From an uncultured Aquimarina sp. (GTDB lineage Bacteria; Bacteroidota; Bacteroidia; Flavobacteriales; Flavobacteriaceae): DNA of 64,000 nucleotides. Within the stretch, counting starts at the first letter, position 1. Each line of letters starts with the position of its first letter. Where the stretch lies: contig CANMLU010000005.1 in the NCBI GenBank assembly GCA_947498815.1, forward strand, positions 286,082 to 350,081. Reading direction: 5' to 3'. A program made the translations under genes and the position numbers. This document shows positions 24,379-32,493 of the stretch, piece after piece. Below the pieces are notes generated by a model. The model saw only the letters and a list, made by a program, of their open reading frames with translations, searched no databases and was not told the DNA's origin.

Positions 24379-25356
24379 ATGAAGAAAAACATTGCCATCT
24401 TAATGGGAGGGTATTCTAGTGAATTTGATATATCAATCCAAAGCGGAAATGTAGTATACAAACACTTGGATAAAAATCAATACAATCCATATAGAGTTCA
24501 TATTACCAAAGAAAGCTGGTTTTATGTAGATGATGATGATCAAAAACACCCTATTGACAAAAATGACTTCTCACTTACTTTGGGTAACAACAAAATAACT
24601 TTTGATGCGGCCTTTAATATTGTACACGGCACTCCAGGTGAAGATGGTTTACTTCAGGCGTATTTTGAGCTCATTGAAATCCCTCAAACAGCATGTGACT
24701 TTTATCCAGCCGCACTTACTTTTAACAAGCGCGATTGTATTAGTACGCTAAAACCTTATGGAATCCCAACAGCAACAAATTATTTTTTAAATAAAGGAGA
24801 TAGAATTGATTCCAAGGCAATACTGGACACCGTTGGTCTTCCATGCTTCGTAAAAGCAAATAAGGCTGGTAGCAGCTATGGCGTATCCAAAGTAAAAACC
24901 GAAGCAGAGCTTATTCCTGCTATTGAACTGGCATACACCGAAGATGATGAAATTATTATTGAATCTTTTTTGAGCGGAACAGAAGTATCTATTGGAGTAA
25001 TTACATATAAAGGGAAGGATACCGTATTGCCTATTACCGAAATTGTATCTGAAAATGAATTCTTTGATTATGAAGCCAAGTACCTTGGTAAATCACAGGA
25101 AATAACACCCGCTAGACTTACCAAAGAACAAGAAAAAAAAGTGAGTGATCTGGCCCTGAGAGTATATCAAATACTCAAAATGAAGGGATTTTCGCGTAGC
25201 GAGTATATTTTCCATAATGGAGAGCCGCATTTTATAGAAATGAATACGAATCCTGGATTTAGTGAAGCCAGTATCTTACCTCAACAAGCACTGGCCGCAG
25301 GGATCAGCTTAAAGGATCTATTAACCAACACTATAGAAGAGGCTATTAAAAAGTAG
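24379..25356 (+). CDS. ddl: D-alanine--D-alanine ligase
   Basis: Joins two D-alanines with ATP for peptidoglycan precursors. The 325-residue ATP-grasp protein has the family features in order: IAILMGGYSSEFDIS, GTPGEDGLLQAYFE, the ATP-grasp loop KANKAGSSYGVSKV, EYIFHNGEPHFIEMNTNPGF with metal-binding Glu/Asn, and a final serine-rich loop (FSEAS). It is divergent from the PASTA-rluD operon. A 192-base gap without a gene separates it from coaD. Confidence 0.96.
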   Translation: MKKNIAILMGGYSSEFDISIQSGNVVYKHLDKNQYNPYRVHITKESWFYVDDDDQKHPIDKNDFSLTLGNNKITFDAAFNIVHGTPGEDGLLQAYFELIEIPQTACDFYPAALTFNKRDCISTLKPYGIPTATNYFLNKGDRIDSKAILDTVGLPCFVKANKAGSSYGVSKVKTEAELIPAIELAYTEDDEIIIESFLSGTEVSIGVITYKGKDTVLPITEIVSENEFFDYEAKYLGKSQEITPARLTKEQEKKVSDLALRVYQILKMKGFSRSEYIFHNGEPHFIEMNTNPGFSEASILPQQALAAGISLKDLLTNTIEEAIKK

Positions 25357-25515
25357 TTAGTTCGTAGAAGATAGTAGTTAACTTATTGTAAGGTAGTTGA
25401 AATCAAAACCTTCATCTTAATCCATTTTTATCCGTAAGATTGTCTCTCAAAAAAGAAAAGTAAATCAACTATTCCAAAAAAATGAAAATCGTAATTCTTA
25501 AATCGTAATTTCTAA

Positions 25516-25523
25516 TATCTTTG
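25516..25523 (+). promoter_or_regulatory. -7 box of coaD
   Basis: TATCTTTG matches TAnnTTTG exactly, 25 bases before the coaD ATG. The upstream -33 region is weak. Confidence 0.5.
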
Positions 25524-25548
25524 TTATCACACCTATCAATAATCACAT

Positions 25549-26004
25549 ATGAGAAGAGCTGTTTTTCCAGGATCATTTGACCCCATCACCTTAGGACACT
25601 ATGATATTATCGAAAGAGGTTTAACCTTATTTGATGAAGTCATATTAGCTATTGGTGTTAATGCTGATAAAAAGTATATGTTCTCTCTCGAAGAGCGCAA
25701 GCAATTTATTCAGGAAGCATTTAAAAATGAACCCAAAATCAAAGTGATGACTTATAAAGGTCTAACCGTTGATTTTTGTAAGCAACAAAAAGCTCAATTT
25801 ATACTAAGAGGATTACGTAATCCTGGAGATTTTGAATTCGAAAAGGCAATTGCCCATACCAACAGAATGATGTCTGAAATCGAAACTGTTTTCTTGTTAA
25901 CATCATCTGGAAAAAGTTATATCTCATCTTCAATTGTGCGAGATGTAATTCGTAATGGTGGTGATGTTTCAGGATTGGTTCCTGATACTGTAAAGATTAA
26001 ATAG
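25549..26004 (+). CDS. coaD: Phosphopantetheine adenylyltransferase
   Basis: Fourth step of coenzyme A synthesis: transfers AMP from ATP to phosphopantetheine. The 151-residue nucleotidyltransferase has the FPGSFDPITLGHYDII motif, whose T-x-G-H variant replaces HxGH, then LRGLRNPGDFEFE and the C-terminal SSSIVRDV motif. The length is normal. It is followed 6 bases later by a VOC gene on the same strand. Confidence 0.97.
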   Translation: MRRAVFPGSFDPITLGHYDIIERGLTLFDEVILAIGVNADKKYMFSLEERKQFIQEAFKNEPKIKVMTYKGLTVDFCKQQKAQFILRGLRNPGDFEFEKAIAHTNRMMSEIETVFLLTSSGKSYISSSIVRDVIRNGGDVSGLVPDTVKIK

Positions 26005-26010
26005 GTTCTT

Positions 26011-26403
26011 ATGTCACGTAAAATTGGAGCTTTTACTCTGGTAGTCAAAGATTATGACGAAGCTATTCAATTTTATGTGTCAACATTGAATTTTACTCTT
26101 ATTGAAGATACCCAACTTGATGATCACAAACGTTGGGTTATTATTTCTCCTTCAAAAAACAACGAAACCAATATTCTTTTAGCCAAAGCCGCTACTCCAG
26201 AACAAGAAAAAGCCATTGGCAATCAAACTGGTGGTCGCGTTTTTCTTTTTTTATATACCGACGATTTTTGGAGAGATTATAATGACATGAAAGCCAAAGG
26301 TGTCATTTTTATTGAAGAACCCCGAGAAGAAATCTACGGCACCGTAGTGGTTTTTGAAGACCTTTATGGTAATAAATGGGATTTAATTGAATCAAAAAAA
26401 TAA
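26011..26403 (+). CDS. VOC superfamily (glyoxalase-like) protein
   Basis: 130 residues; two VOC modules, the first IGAFTLVVKDYDEAIQFY and the second ending VVFEDLYGNKWDLIE, with the metal-side Glu. The length and layout resemble extradiol dioxygenase/glyoxalase-type proteins of unknown substrate. It begins 6 bases after coaD and is probably co-transcribed with it and with the DUF1800 gene downstream. Confidence 0.88.
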   Translation: MSRKIGAFTLVVKDYDEAIQFYVSTLNFTLIEDTQLDDHKRWVIISPSKNNETNILLAKAATPEQEKAIGNQTGGRVFLFLYTDDFWRDYNDMKAKGVIFIEEPREEIYGTVVVFEDLYGNKWDLIESKK

Positions 26404-26466
26404 AGGGATTCCTTTTTGATTAAACCTTTTATACAAATCACAGTCTTAACAACAAACACTGTGACT

Positions 26467-27864
26467 ATGAGTGCTCCATTATCAGACAAACAAATACAAC
26501 ACCTGTACTGGCGTGCAGGTTTTGGAATTTCTTCTGCAGAACTAAAAACGGTTCGAAATCTTGATAAAAAACAGATTGTAGATCGATTATTCTTGGCAAG
26601 TATGCAAAGTACTGCTTTGTCCATGGATTTTGGAGCCTTGCTAAAAAAACAAAAAGATTTGTCTCGTGAAGAGCGAAAGCAAGTAAGACAACTTCGAAAC
26701 CAAAAAATGTCCGAACTTAATGCACTTTGGTTTCAAAAATTAATTGAAACGAATCAAACACTTCGCGAGAAGATCACCTTGTTTTTTCATGATCATTTTT
26801 CGGTGAGACTTAGGACTCCCCGTGCCTGTTTGCATCTCAATAATATAATTCGGAGACATGCTTTAGGAAATTTTGGAGATATGTTAATGGAAGTATCCAA
26901 ATCTCCTGCTATGCTTCTATTTTTAAACAATCGCCAAAATAAAAAAGATCATCCCAATGAGAACTTTGCCCGCGAAGTAATGGAATTATTTACCCTGGGA
27001 AGAGATAATGGATATACAGAAACTGATATCAAAGAAGCAGCAAGAGCATTTACCGGCTGGAATTTTAATAAAGAAGGAACATTTGTTTTCAGGCAACAAC
27101 ATCATGATTATGGCATCAAAACAATCTTGGGAAATACGGGAAATTTAACAGGAGAAGATGTCATCAACATACTTTTAAAAGAAAAACAAACGGCGCGATA
27201 CATTGTACAAAAGATATACGCCTATTTTGTAAATGAAATCATAGATCACAAACATATAGAACAGCTTACCGGTGTTTTTTATGATTCGAATTATAACCTA
27301 GAAACGCTTTTTAAAGCAATATTTAATAGTGATTGGTTTTATGATTCCAAAAATATTGGTATCAAGATCAAATCTCCTACAGAACTGATCGTAGGCCTTA
27401 GCAAACCATTCAAGGTCAAATATCAGGATCCCAAAGTACTTCTATATCTTCAAAAGAAATTGAATCAAATGTTATTCTTCCCTCCAAACGTAGCGGGTTG
27501 GCCAGGAGGAAAATCATGGATCGATAATTCAACATTAATGCTACGTTTAAAATTAGCATCGGTCACCCTTAATAGCGGTGTGATAGAATGGCACGAAAAA
27601 GGTGATATGCCCGAAAACATGATGATCCGGCGACAGTTTTACAAAAAAATAAAATCACAGGTAGAAAAGAAAGTAAAAGCCTCGCCAAATTGGGACATTT
27701 TTTTATCCACTCTTGAACAAAAAGAAGCATCCGAGCTTATTAGTTTTTTATTGCAACCCAAACTCTCTGCAACCGCGAAAAAAATGGTATCACAATTGGA
27801 TGTAAAGGACACCAAAAACTTTGTAATCGAAGTATTGAGTTTACCCGAATATCAACTTTGCTAA
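26467..27864 (+). CDS. DUF1800 protein
   Basis: About 465 residues from the chosen ATG (MSAPLSDKQIQHLYWRAGFG), which is the normal start of this family. An in-frame TTG at 26416 would add 17 residues with no family similarity. Family features: LYWRAGFG, FFHDHFSVRLRTP, NENFAREVMELFTLG, AARAFTGW and FFPPNVAGWPGG. The biochemical role is unknown. DUF1800 genes are found next to DUF1501 genes, as here (13 bases apart), suggesting that the two products work together at the envelope. Confidence 0.92.
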   Translation: MSAPLSDKQIQHLYWRAGFGISSAELKTVRNLDKKQIVDRLFLASMQSTALSMDFGALLKKQKDLSREERKQVRQLRNQKMSELNALWFQKLIETNQTLREKITLFFHDHFSVRLRTPRACLHLNNIIRRHALGNFGDMLMEVSKSPAMLLFLNNRQNKKDHPNENFAREVMELFTLGRDNGYTETDIKEAARAFTGWNFNKEGTFVFRQQHHDYGIKTILGNTGNLTGEDVINILLKEKQTARYIVQKIYAYFVNEIIDHKHIEQLTGVFYDSNYNLETLFKAIFNSDWFYDSKNIGIKIKSPTELIVGLSKPFKVKYQDPKVLLYLQKKLNQMLFFPPNVAGWPGGKSWIDNSTLMLRLKLASVTLNSGVIEWHEKGDMPENMMIRRQFYKKIKSQVEKKVKASPNWDIFLSTLEQKEASELISFLLQPKLSATAKKMVSQLDVKDTKNFVIEVLSLPEYQLC

Positions 27865-27877
27865 AGCCCAAATAAAC

Positions 27878-29071
27878 ATGAAACGAAGAGATTTTTTAAA
27901 ACAATCGGTTTTTGCATCAGGGATGACTTTGGTTCCTTCCTTTTTAAAAGGAATGGAGTTTTTATCACCAGATCAATTATCGGGATATAAAAATGTGATC
28001 ATCATTCAACTCTCCGGAGGAAATGACGGATTAAATAGCATCATACCAATAAGCAACGACATATATCATAACCTTAGGCCTAGTATCGCTAAAAAGAGCA
28101 ATCAAACGCTCAAAATTACCGACCATCTTGCCTTTAACGATAATTTAAAAGCAATAAAGAATTTATATGATCAAGGAGAAGTATCTATTATTAATAATGT
28201 AGGATACCCCAATCCAAACCGATCTCATTTTAGAAGTACGGACATCTGGCAAACGGCAAGTGATACAAATCAGTATCTCAATACAGGTTGGGTAGGCAGA
28301 TACCTGGACGCCAATTGCCAGCATCCGTATCAAGCCATAGAAGTTGACAACTCGCTGTCGCTTGCTTTAAAGGGAGATCAAATGAATGGTATTGCTGTTT
28401 CTGATCCCAATCAATTATATCGCACTACCAGAGAACCTTTCTTTAAGAACCTAGTTCAAAATGCCGAAAAAGAAATGTTGGATGAAGATAACCAAGGGTA
28501 TCTTTATAAAACCATGTTAGAAACATATTCATCGGCATCTTACATTCATGAAACCTCAAAAATATACCAAACCAATACAGAATACCCTCAAAATTCTTTT
28601 GCCAAAAACCTTAAAACCATAGCAGATTTTATTGTTTCTGGTTTAAAAACAAGAGTATTTTATAGTTCTCTTGGTGGTTTTGATAGTCATGTAAACCAAT
28701 TAAACAGCCAAGATCGATTATTGAACATATATTCGGAGTCTGTAGGTGCTTTGGTAAAAGACCTCAAGAAGAATGATCGATTTAAAGACACCTTGATTCT
28801 TACCTTTTCAGAATTTGGTCGCAGGGTAAAACAAAACGGAAGCCGCGGTACCGATCACGGAGCTGCCAATAATGTGATCGCTATTGGTGGGGCTTTGAAA
28901 AAAGCTGGAGTATTTAATGAATTACCAAACCTTTCTGATCTTGACGAGAATGGAGACATTAAATATACCGTAGATTTCAGAAGTATTTATGCATCTATCT
29001 TACATAATTGGTTAGCAGTAAATGATCAAACGGTTTTGAACACTAATTTCAAGAAATTGGGATTTATATGA
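27878..29071 (+). CDS. DUF1501 protein with a Tat-type signal
   Basis: 397 residues. The N-terminus MKRRDFLKQSVFASG fits the twin-arginine signal pattern, so it is probably folded in the cytoplasm and exported. Family motifs include IIQLSGGNDGLNSIIP, GYPNPNRSHFRSTDIWQ, FYSSLGGFDSHVNQ and LILTFSEFGRRVKQNGSRGTDH, similar in layout to alkaline-phosphatase/sulfatase folds (family knowledge). It pairs with the DUF1800 gene just upstream. No substrate is known. Confidence 0.93.
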   Translation: MKRRDFLKQSVFASGMTLVPSFLKGMEFLSPDQLSGYKNVIIIQLSGGNDGLNSIIPISNDIYHNLRPSIAKKSNQTLKITDHLAFNDNLKAIKNLYDQGEVSIINNVGYPNPNRSHFRSTDIWQTASDTNQYLNTGWVGRYLDANCQHPYQAIEVDNSLSLALKGDQMNGIAVSDPNQLYRTTREPFFKNLVQNAEKEMLDEDNQGYLYKTMLETYSSASYIHETSKIYQTNTEYPQNSFAKNLKTIADFIVSGLKTRVFYSSLGGFDSHVNQLNSQDRLLNIYSESVGALVKDLKKNDRFKDTLILTFSEFGRRVKQNGSRGTDHGAANNVIAIGGALKKAGVFNELPNLSDLDENGDIKYTVDFRSIYASILHNWLAVNDQTVLNTNFKKLGFI

Positions 29072-29272
29072 TTCCTTTAAAAAACTTATCCTAATTGTTA
29101 TCATATCGATCCAGAATAAACCATCAGCTATGTCGTGGAAATCTTTAGTTAAGTCCTGGAAACCATCAACTGTACTTTGGAAATCCTTGGGATAGTAGTG
29201 GAAGGCATCAACTGAGCATTGGAAATCATGAGCTATAAAGAAAAAACACTTTCCATAAATCCCTACTGACAT
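29012..29272 (-). CDS. Possible small protein made of 7-residue repeats
   Basis: An 86-residue open frame on the minus strand that covers the 21-nt periodic DNA at 29115-29240 and then runs 60 bases into the DUF1501 3' end. Its middle consists of heptads such as KDFQSTV, DGFQDLT, KDFHDIA, with Phe at a fixed position. No signal peptide or clear ribosome site is visible. The absence of stops in this frame, against several in the plus frames of the same repeat, makes minus-strand coding possible, but a non-coding repeat is equally plausible. Confidence 0.25.
   Translation of the reverse strand: MSVGIYGKCFFFIAHDFQCSVDAFHYYPKDFQSTVDGFQDLTKDFHDIADGLFWIDMITIRISFLKESYKSQFLEISVQNRLIIYC
29115..29240. 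repeat. Degenerate 21-nt (42-nt higher-order) tandem repeat
   Basis: TGG occurs at 29136, 29157, 29178, 29199 and 29220, exactly 21 bases apart. Units alternate between a TGGAAATC type and a type ending CATCAACTG (29157, 29199, and a diverged one at 29115), so the true period may be 42. No unit has an insertion or deletion. It lies between the DUF1501 and GyrI-like genes. Confidence 0.85.
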
Positions 29273-29293
29273 ACGCTTGTCACTACCTCATTT

Positions 29294-29301
29294 TATTTTT
29301 G
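29294..29301 (+). promoter_or_regulatory. -7 box of the GyrI-like gene
   Basis: TATTTTTG, an exact TAnnTTTG match, 28 bases before the ATG at 29329. Confidence 0.45.
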
Positions 29302-29328
29302 TTTTACTATTCACCTAAAATCAAAAAA

Positions 29329-29787
29329 ATGACAACAAAAAAAATTGAAGATTTCCATGTTATTGGAATCTCGGTACGCACAAGAAATGAAGACCAAGAA
29401 ACTACGCGTGATATTGAAAAACTCTGGAACGAGTTTATGAGTAGAAAGGTCATGAATAAAATCCCTAACAAAATAGAAGACACCCTGTATGCTATATACA
29501 CAGATTATGAGAGTGATCATTCTGGAGAATATACCACCATTGTAGGATGCAAAGTGAGTAGCCTGGAGGTAATACCATTGGGAATGGTTGGCACTACGGT
29601 TAAACCAGGCGACTATGCTAAATTTATGGCCAAAGGAGACGTTACAAAAACTGCAATACCAGATGCCTGGGAAAAAATTTGGAAAACCGATTTAAATAGA
29701 GTCTACGCATCAGACTTTGAAGTGTATGACGATCGAGCCATGGATCCTACCAATGCCGAGGTTGATATTTTTATTGGGGTTAATTAA
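29329..29787 (+). CDS. GyrI-like/AraC effector-binding domain protein
   Basis: 152 residues from the ATG at 29329; an upstream in-frame TTG at 29299 overlaps a promoter-like box and is unlikely. Features are KIEDFHVIGISVRTRNED at the start, YAIYTDYESDHSGEYTTIVGC in the middle and NAEVDIFIGV at the end, matching stand-alone GyrI-like small-molecule-binding domains (SHS2 pair). Such proteins bind toxic or hydrophobic compounds, and some hydrolyse them. There is no DNA-binding domain. It stands alone between two repeat-bearing gaps. Confidence 0.82.
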   Translation: MTTKKIEDFHVIGISVRTRNEDQETTRDIEKLWNEFMSRKVMNKIPNKIEDTLYAIYTDYESDHSGEYTTIVGCKVSSLEVIPLGMVGTTVKPGDYAKFMAKGDVTKTAIPDAWEKIWKTDLNRVYASDFEVYDDRAMDPTNAEVDIFIGVN

Positions 29788-29837
29788 TTGAGTCAAAAAG
29801 CGACATTCTTTTTTTTGAGAGCCCAAAGACATATTTC

Positions 29838-29935
29838 CCTGTCATTTCGAGCGTAGTTGAGAAACCTGAACCTTTATTTTCCAACTTATTTCGACTTAGC
29901 CTGTCCTGAGCCCAGTCGAAGGGCTCCATGGGACG
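29838..29935. repeat. Two different palindromic repeats in the gap before the methyltransferase gene
   Basis: The first, 29838-29866, reads CTGTCATTTCGAGCGTAG then TTGAGAAACCTG, a relative of the TGTCA...GTAG repeat type. The second, 29890-29920, has TTCGACT and AGTCGAA arms around TAGCCTGTCCTGAGCCC, followed by GGGCTCC. Both look like dispersed intergenic repeats. The 254-base gap has no gene. Confidence 0.6.
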
Positions 29936-30041
29936 GCTAGTTATCAATTGTATCTTTTGATGGTTTTTCTGGTTATTATCCTTATAAAAGTTAAAATTTA
30001 TGTAACGACTATTAAAGATTATACGGTTTAGAAGTAATTTT

Positions 30042-30884
30042 ATGAATCATAAGATAGTCGTTATGCAAATCCACGAAACAGCCTTTGTTGTATCTACATA
30101 CAGATCACTTCACGAAAGTATCAGTAAAGATGATTATGCCAAATTATGGAATAATCCAAATACGGATGCTTTAATACCCTCTATTTTGGATACTATATCG
30201 AAAGATGAAGCCGTTTTACACAGCATAAGAAATCGGTTTTTTTATGAGCGAATGAAATCTTTTTTTGATATAAATGATGGCGGAACTTTAATCAATTTTG
30301 GATCTGGGTTTAGTATGTATCAATTTTCATTTGACAACACTGTAAATACGATTGAAATTGACAAAAAGGACATCATCGATTACAAAAAAGAAAAGATTGA
30401 TAATTGGACAAAGGAAGGTAAATTACCCAATAGAAATATTGAGTATACAGCAATTGATTTTAATCAAAATACAGCCAAGGAAATTTTGCTGTGTCTCAAG
30501 CCCATGATCAAAAAAGAACCAACCTTTATCTTAATCGAAGGAGTTTTCTTTTTCTTAGATCGAAAAACAACAGATAAACTATTTCAAGTTTTTAAAGGAT
30601 TACAAAACCCAGGAGATGTTGTGGGTTGTGTTACTTACCTTCCTGAAGTAGAAAACACAGAAGTTTATCGTCGTTTATTACACTATTTTGATAGTAACAA
30701 TGATACCAATGATTCTTTTTCGCATCAAACTATCCCACACTCCTACTTTCAACGTATAGATGGGTATTCTGTGCTCGAAAAGACAGACGAATTTGAGCTA
30801 TCCAAACGCTACGCATCAAACAGAGGGATCAATAACAAAAATGAAATCCTAAATGAAACTATGTATCTTTTGAAAAGAATTTAA
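30042..30884 (+). CDS. Class I SAM-dependent methyltransferase (LCM-like)
   Basis: 280 residues. The SAM-binding glycine motif is INFGSGFSMYQF (about residues 88-99), followed by an acidic NTIEIDKKD. The layout, with an N-terminal helical cap (ETAFVVSTYRS) and the segment FILIEGVFFFLDRKTTDKLF, resembles the leucine carboxyl methyltransferase/PPM family, whose bacterial members methylate carboxyl groups of small molecules. The target is unknown. The alternative ATG at 30063 (MQIHETAF) would give 273 residues and fits the family start slightly better. Confidence 0.82.
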   Translation: MNHKIVVMQIHETAFVVSTYRSLHESISKDDYAKLWNNPNTDALIPSILDTISKDEAVLHSIRNRFFYERMKSFFDINDGGTLINFGSGFSMYQFSFDNTVNTIEIDKKDIIDYKKEKIDNWTKEGKLPNRNIEYTAIDFNQNTAKEILLCLKPMIKKEPTFILIEGVFFFLDRKTTDKLFQVFKGLQNPGDVVGCVTYLPEVENTEVYRRLLHYFDSNNDTNDSFSHQTIPHSYFQRIDGYSVLEKTDEFELSKRYASNRGINNKNEILNETMYLLKRI

Positions 30885-30889
30885 AACCT

Positions 30890-31102
30890 TCAAGACAATA
30901 GCGCTCCACAAATCCCTAATCCAACGACCAGGTAAACACCTCCCAAAATAAAAAAAACTTTTCCGGCTTTTTTGCTATTGTTTTTAAAAAGCACCAAGCC
31001 AATTATTCCAAAAAATAACGGCGGGCCAAGAAGAATTAATAGAATCAAATAAACAATTGCATCATAATTTCCTCCTTCTAAAAAAATTAAATTGAGCATC
31101 AT
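30890..31102 (-). CDS. Small two-helix membrane protein
   Basis: 70 residues with two hydrophobic helices (YLILLILLGPPLFFGIIGLV and VFFILGGVYLVVGLGI) joined by a basic loop KNNSKKAGK. It is the last gene of the Lgt-like/radical SAM operon: its ATG overlaps the TGA of the radical SAM gene (ATGA, 31099-31102), so it is translationally coupled. It converges with the methyltransferase gene, only five bases apart. It may be a membrane anchor or accessory for the radical SAM enzyme; no family is recognised. Confidence 0.78.
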   Translation of the reverse strand: MMLNLIFLEGGNYDAIVYLILLILLGPPLFFGIIGLVLFKNNSKKAGKVFFILGGVYLVVGLGICGALLS

Positions 31103-32493
31103 ATACTTTCTTTTCTTAGTTGTTCTAAATATTCTTGTTTATCATCTCTATAAAACAAATTCATGGTTTCAAAAGGAATAATCTTATAATCCTTATTCAC
31201 TATATGAACGCAAGATTTTTTTATAGCACGTACATCAAAATTATAAGCATCAATAAATTGCATAATGATAATTCTAAATAGATTATCATAACCCAAATCT
31301 GGGGCCTCAATCTCTGGCAAGCAACACATGATCGATTTTAAGTTCTCTGAAGCAGTCTCCACAGAATTTCCAGTACTAAATAATTCTAAAACTTTGCCAT
31401 GTAACTCCTCATCCTGTTCATAAACAATAGTGTTTTTACCATTATCTAATAGATCTGCTGGATTGATATAGCGTGTAAGAGGAAGAATTCCATTCTCATT
31501 TTTTAAAGCATACCCCATGACCAAAGCATCTGGGTTACAAGGTACAGGAATAAGATCATCAGATTCAAAAACAGGAAATTGTTCTAAGATTTTTCTTCGT
31601 ACTTCGGTTAATGTAATTCTATTGGTTTGTGTATCAAAATCTTCTAAGCGTCCTGCTATCTGAGTGGGTTGAAAAGTAACACCACGAACACACTTTTGTT
31701 TTGTAGCAAAAGATATCACATCACCCATCTCTTCATCATTAAGGCCTTTTTCCAAAGTAACAACAAGCGTAGTAGAAAGATTAAATTGATTAAGATTAAC
31801 TATGGCTTGTTTCCTGATTTTGGTTAGGTCTTCACCTCTTAATTTCTTTAACACCTCAGCTTTTAATGAATCAAATTGTAAGTAAATTTCAAAATCTGGC
31901 ATATACCCAGCCAATCGTTCTGTAAACTTAACATCCTTGGCAATGCGCACTCCGTTAGTATTTACCATAAGGTGCCGAATTGGCAATTGCTTGGCATAGT
32001 CCAAAATCTCAAAGAATTGTGGATGTATCGTAGGCTCTCCACCACTAATTTGTACAACATCTGGTTCTTTTTCGTTCTCCAAAATAGTATCGAGCATCTT
32101 TTTTATTTCTTCCAAAGTGCGGTGTCTACCATAATGTGGTGAAGAAGATGCATAGCATGTTGGACAAGTGAGGTTACAACGATCGGTTACTTCAATAATT
32201 GACAAACAAGAATGCTGTTCATGATCAGGGCATAATCCACAGTCATAAGGACATCCATAATCTGTAGCAGTGTTAAATTTGTATGGAAATTCTGAAGGTT
32301 TGTTGTAATTTCTGATATTCTTATAATAAGCAACATCATCAGCAATCAACACTTTTGATCTGCCATGTTCGGGACAACGCTTTAGCATAAATACCTTATC
32401 ATCTTCAAAAACAATTTTGGCATCAATTCGTTTAAGGCAGGTTGGACATAAACTTAAAGTATGATCATAATACGTGTAGTTTCTTGTTGGCAT
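31099..32493 (-). CDS. Radical SAM enzyme with multiple cysteine clusters (Tes/MJ0619-like)
   Basis: 464 residues. The radical SAM CxxxCxxC cluster is at Cys106, Cys110 and Cys113 (EVTDRCNLTCPTCYASS). Ahead of it are an N-terminal zinc/rubredoxin-like part (CPTC at 16-19, CPEHG at 40-44) and a second cysteine group (CPYDCGLCPDH at 81-91, Cys96). ISGGEPTIHP is the SAM-binding GGE motif. This cysteine order is like archaeal Tes (tetraether lipid tail coupling) and MJ0619-type enzymes, as recalled from the family. The start overlaps the end of the Lgt-like gene by 29 bases. The adjacent membrane protein hints at a lipid substrate; this is inference. Confidence 0.88.
   Translation of the reverse strand: MPTRNYTYYDHTLSLCPTCLKRIDAKIVFEDDKVFMLKRCPEHGRSKVLIADDVAYYKNIRNYNKPSEFPYKFNTATDYGCPYDCGLCPDHEQHSCLSIIEVTDRCNLTCPTCYASSSPHYGRHRTLEEIKKMLDTILENEKEPDVVQISGGEPTIHPQFFEILDYAKQLPIRHLMVNTNGVRIAKDVKFTERLAGYMPDFEIYLQFDSLKAEVLKKLRGEDLTKIRKQAIVNLNQFNLSTTLVVTLEKGLNDEEMGDVISFATKQKCVRGVTFQPTQIAGRLEDFDTQTNRITLTEVRRKILEQFPVFESDDLIPVPCNPDALVMGYALKNENGILPLTRYINPADLLDNGKNTIVYEQDEELHGKVLELFSTGNSVETASENLKSIMCCLPEIEAPDLGYDNLFRIIIMQFIDAYNFDVRAIKKSCVHIVNKDYKIIPFETMNLFYRDDKQEYLEQLRKESI

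Noticed and set aside
26416-26466. TTG start at 26416 for the DUF1800 gene
   Set aside because: It adds residues outside the family; the ATG at 26467 begins the conserved region.
29115-29240. Regular repeats that could be a CRISPR array
   Set aside because: Units are contiguous with no unique spacers, are degenerate, and no cas genes are present.
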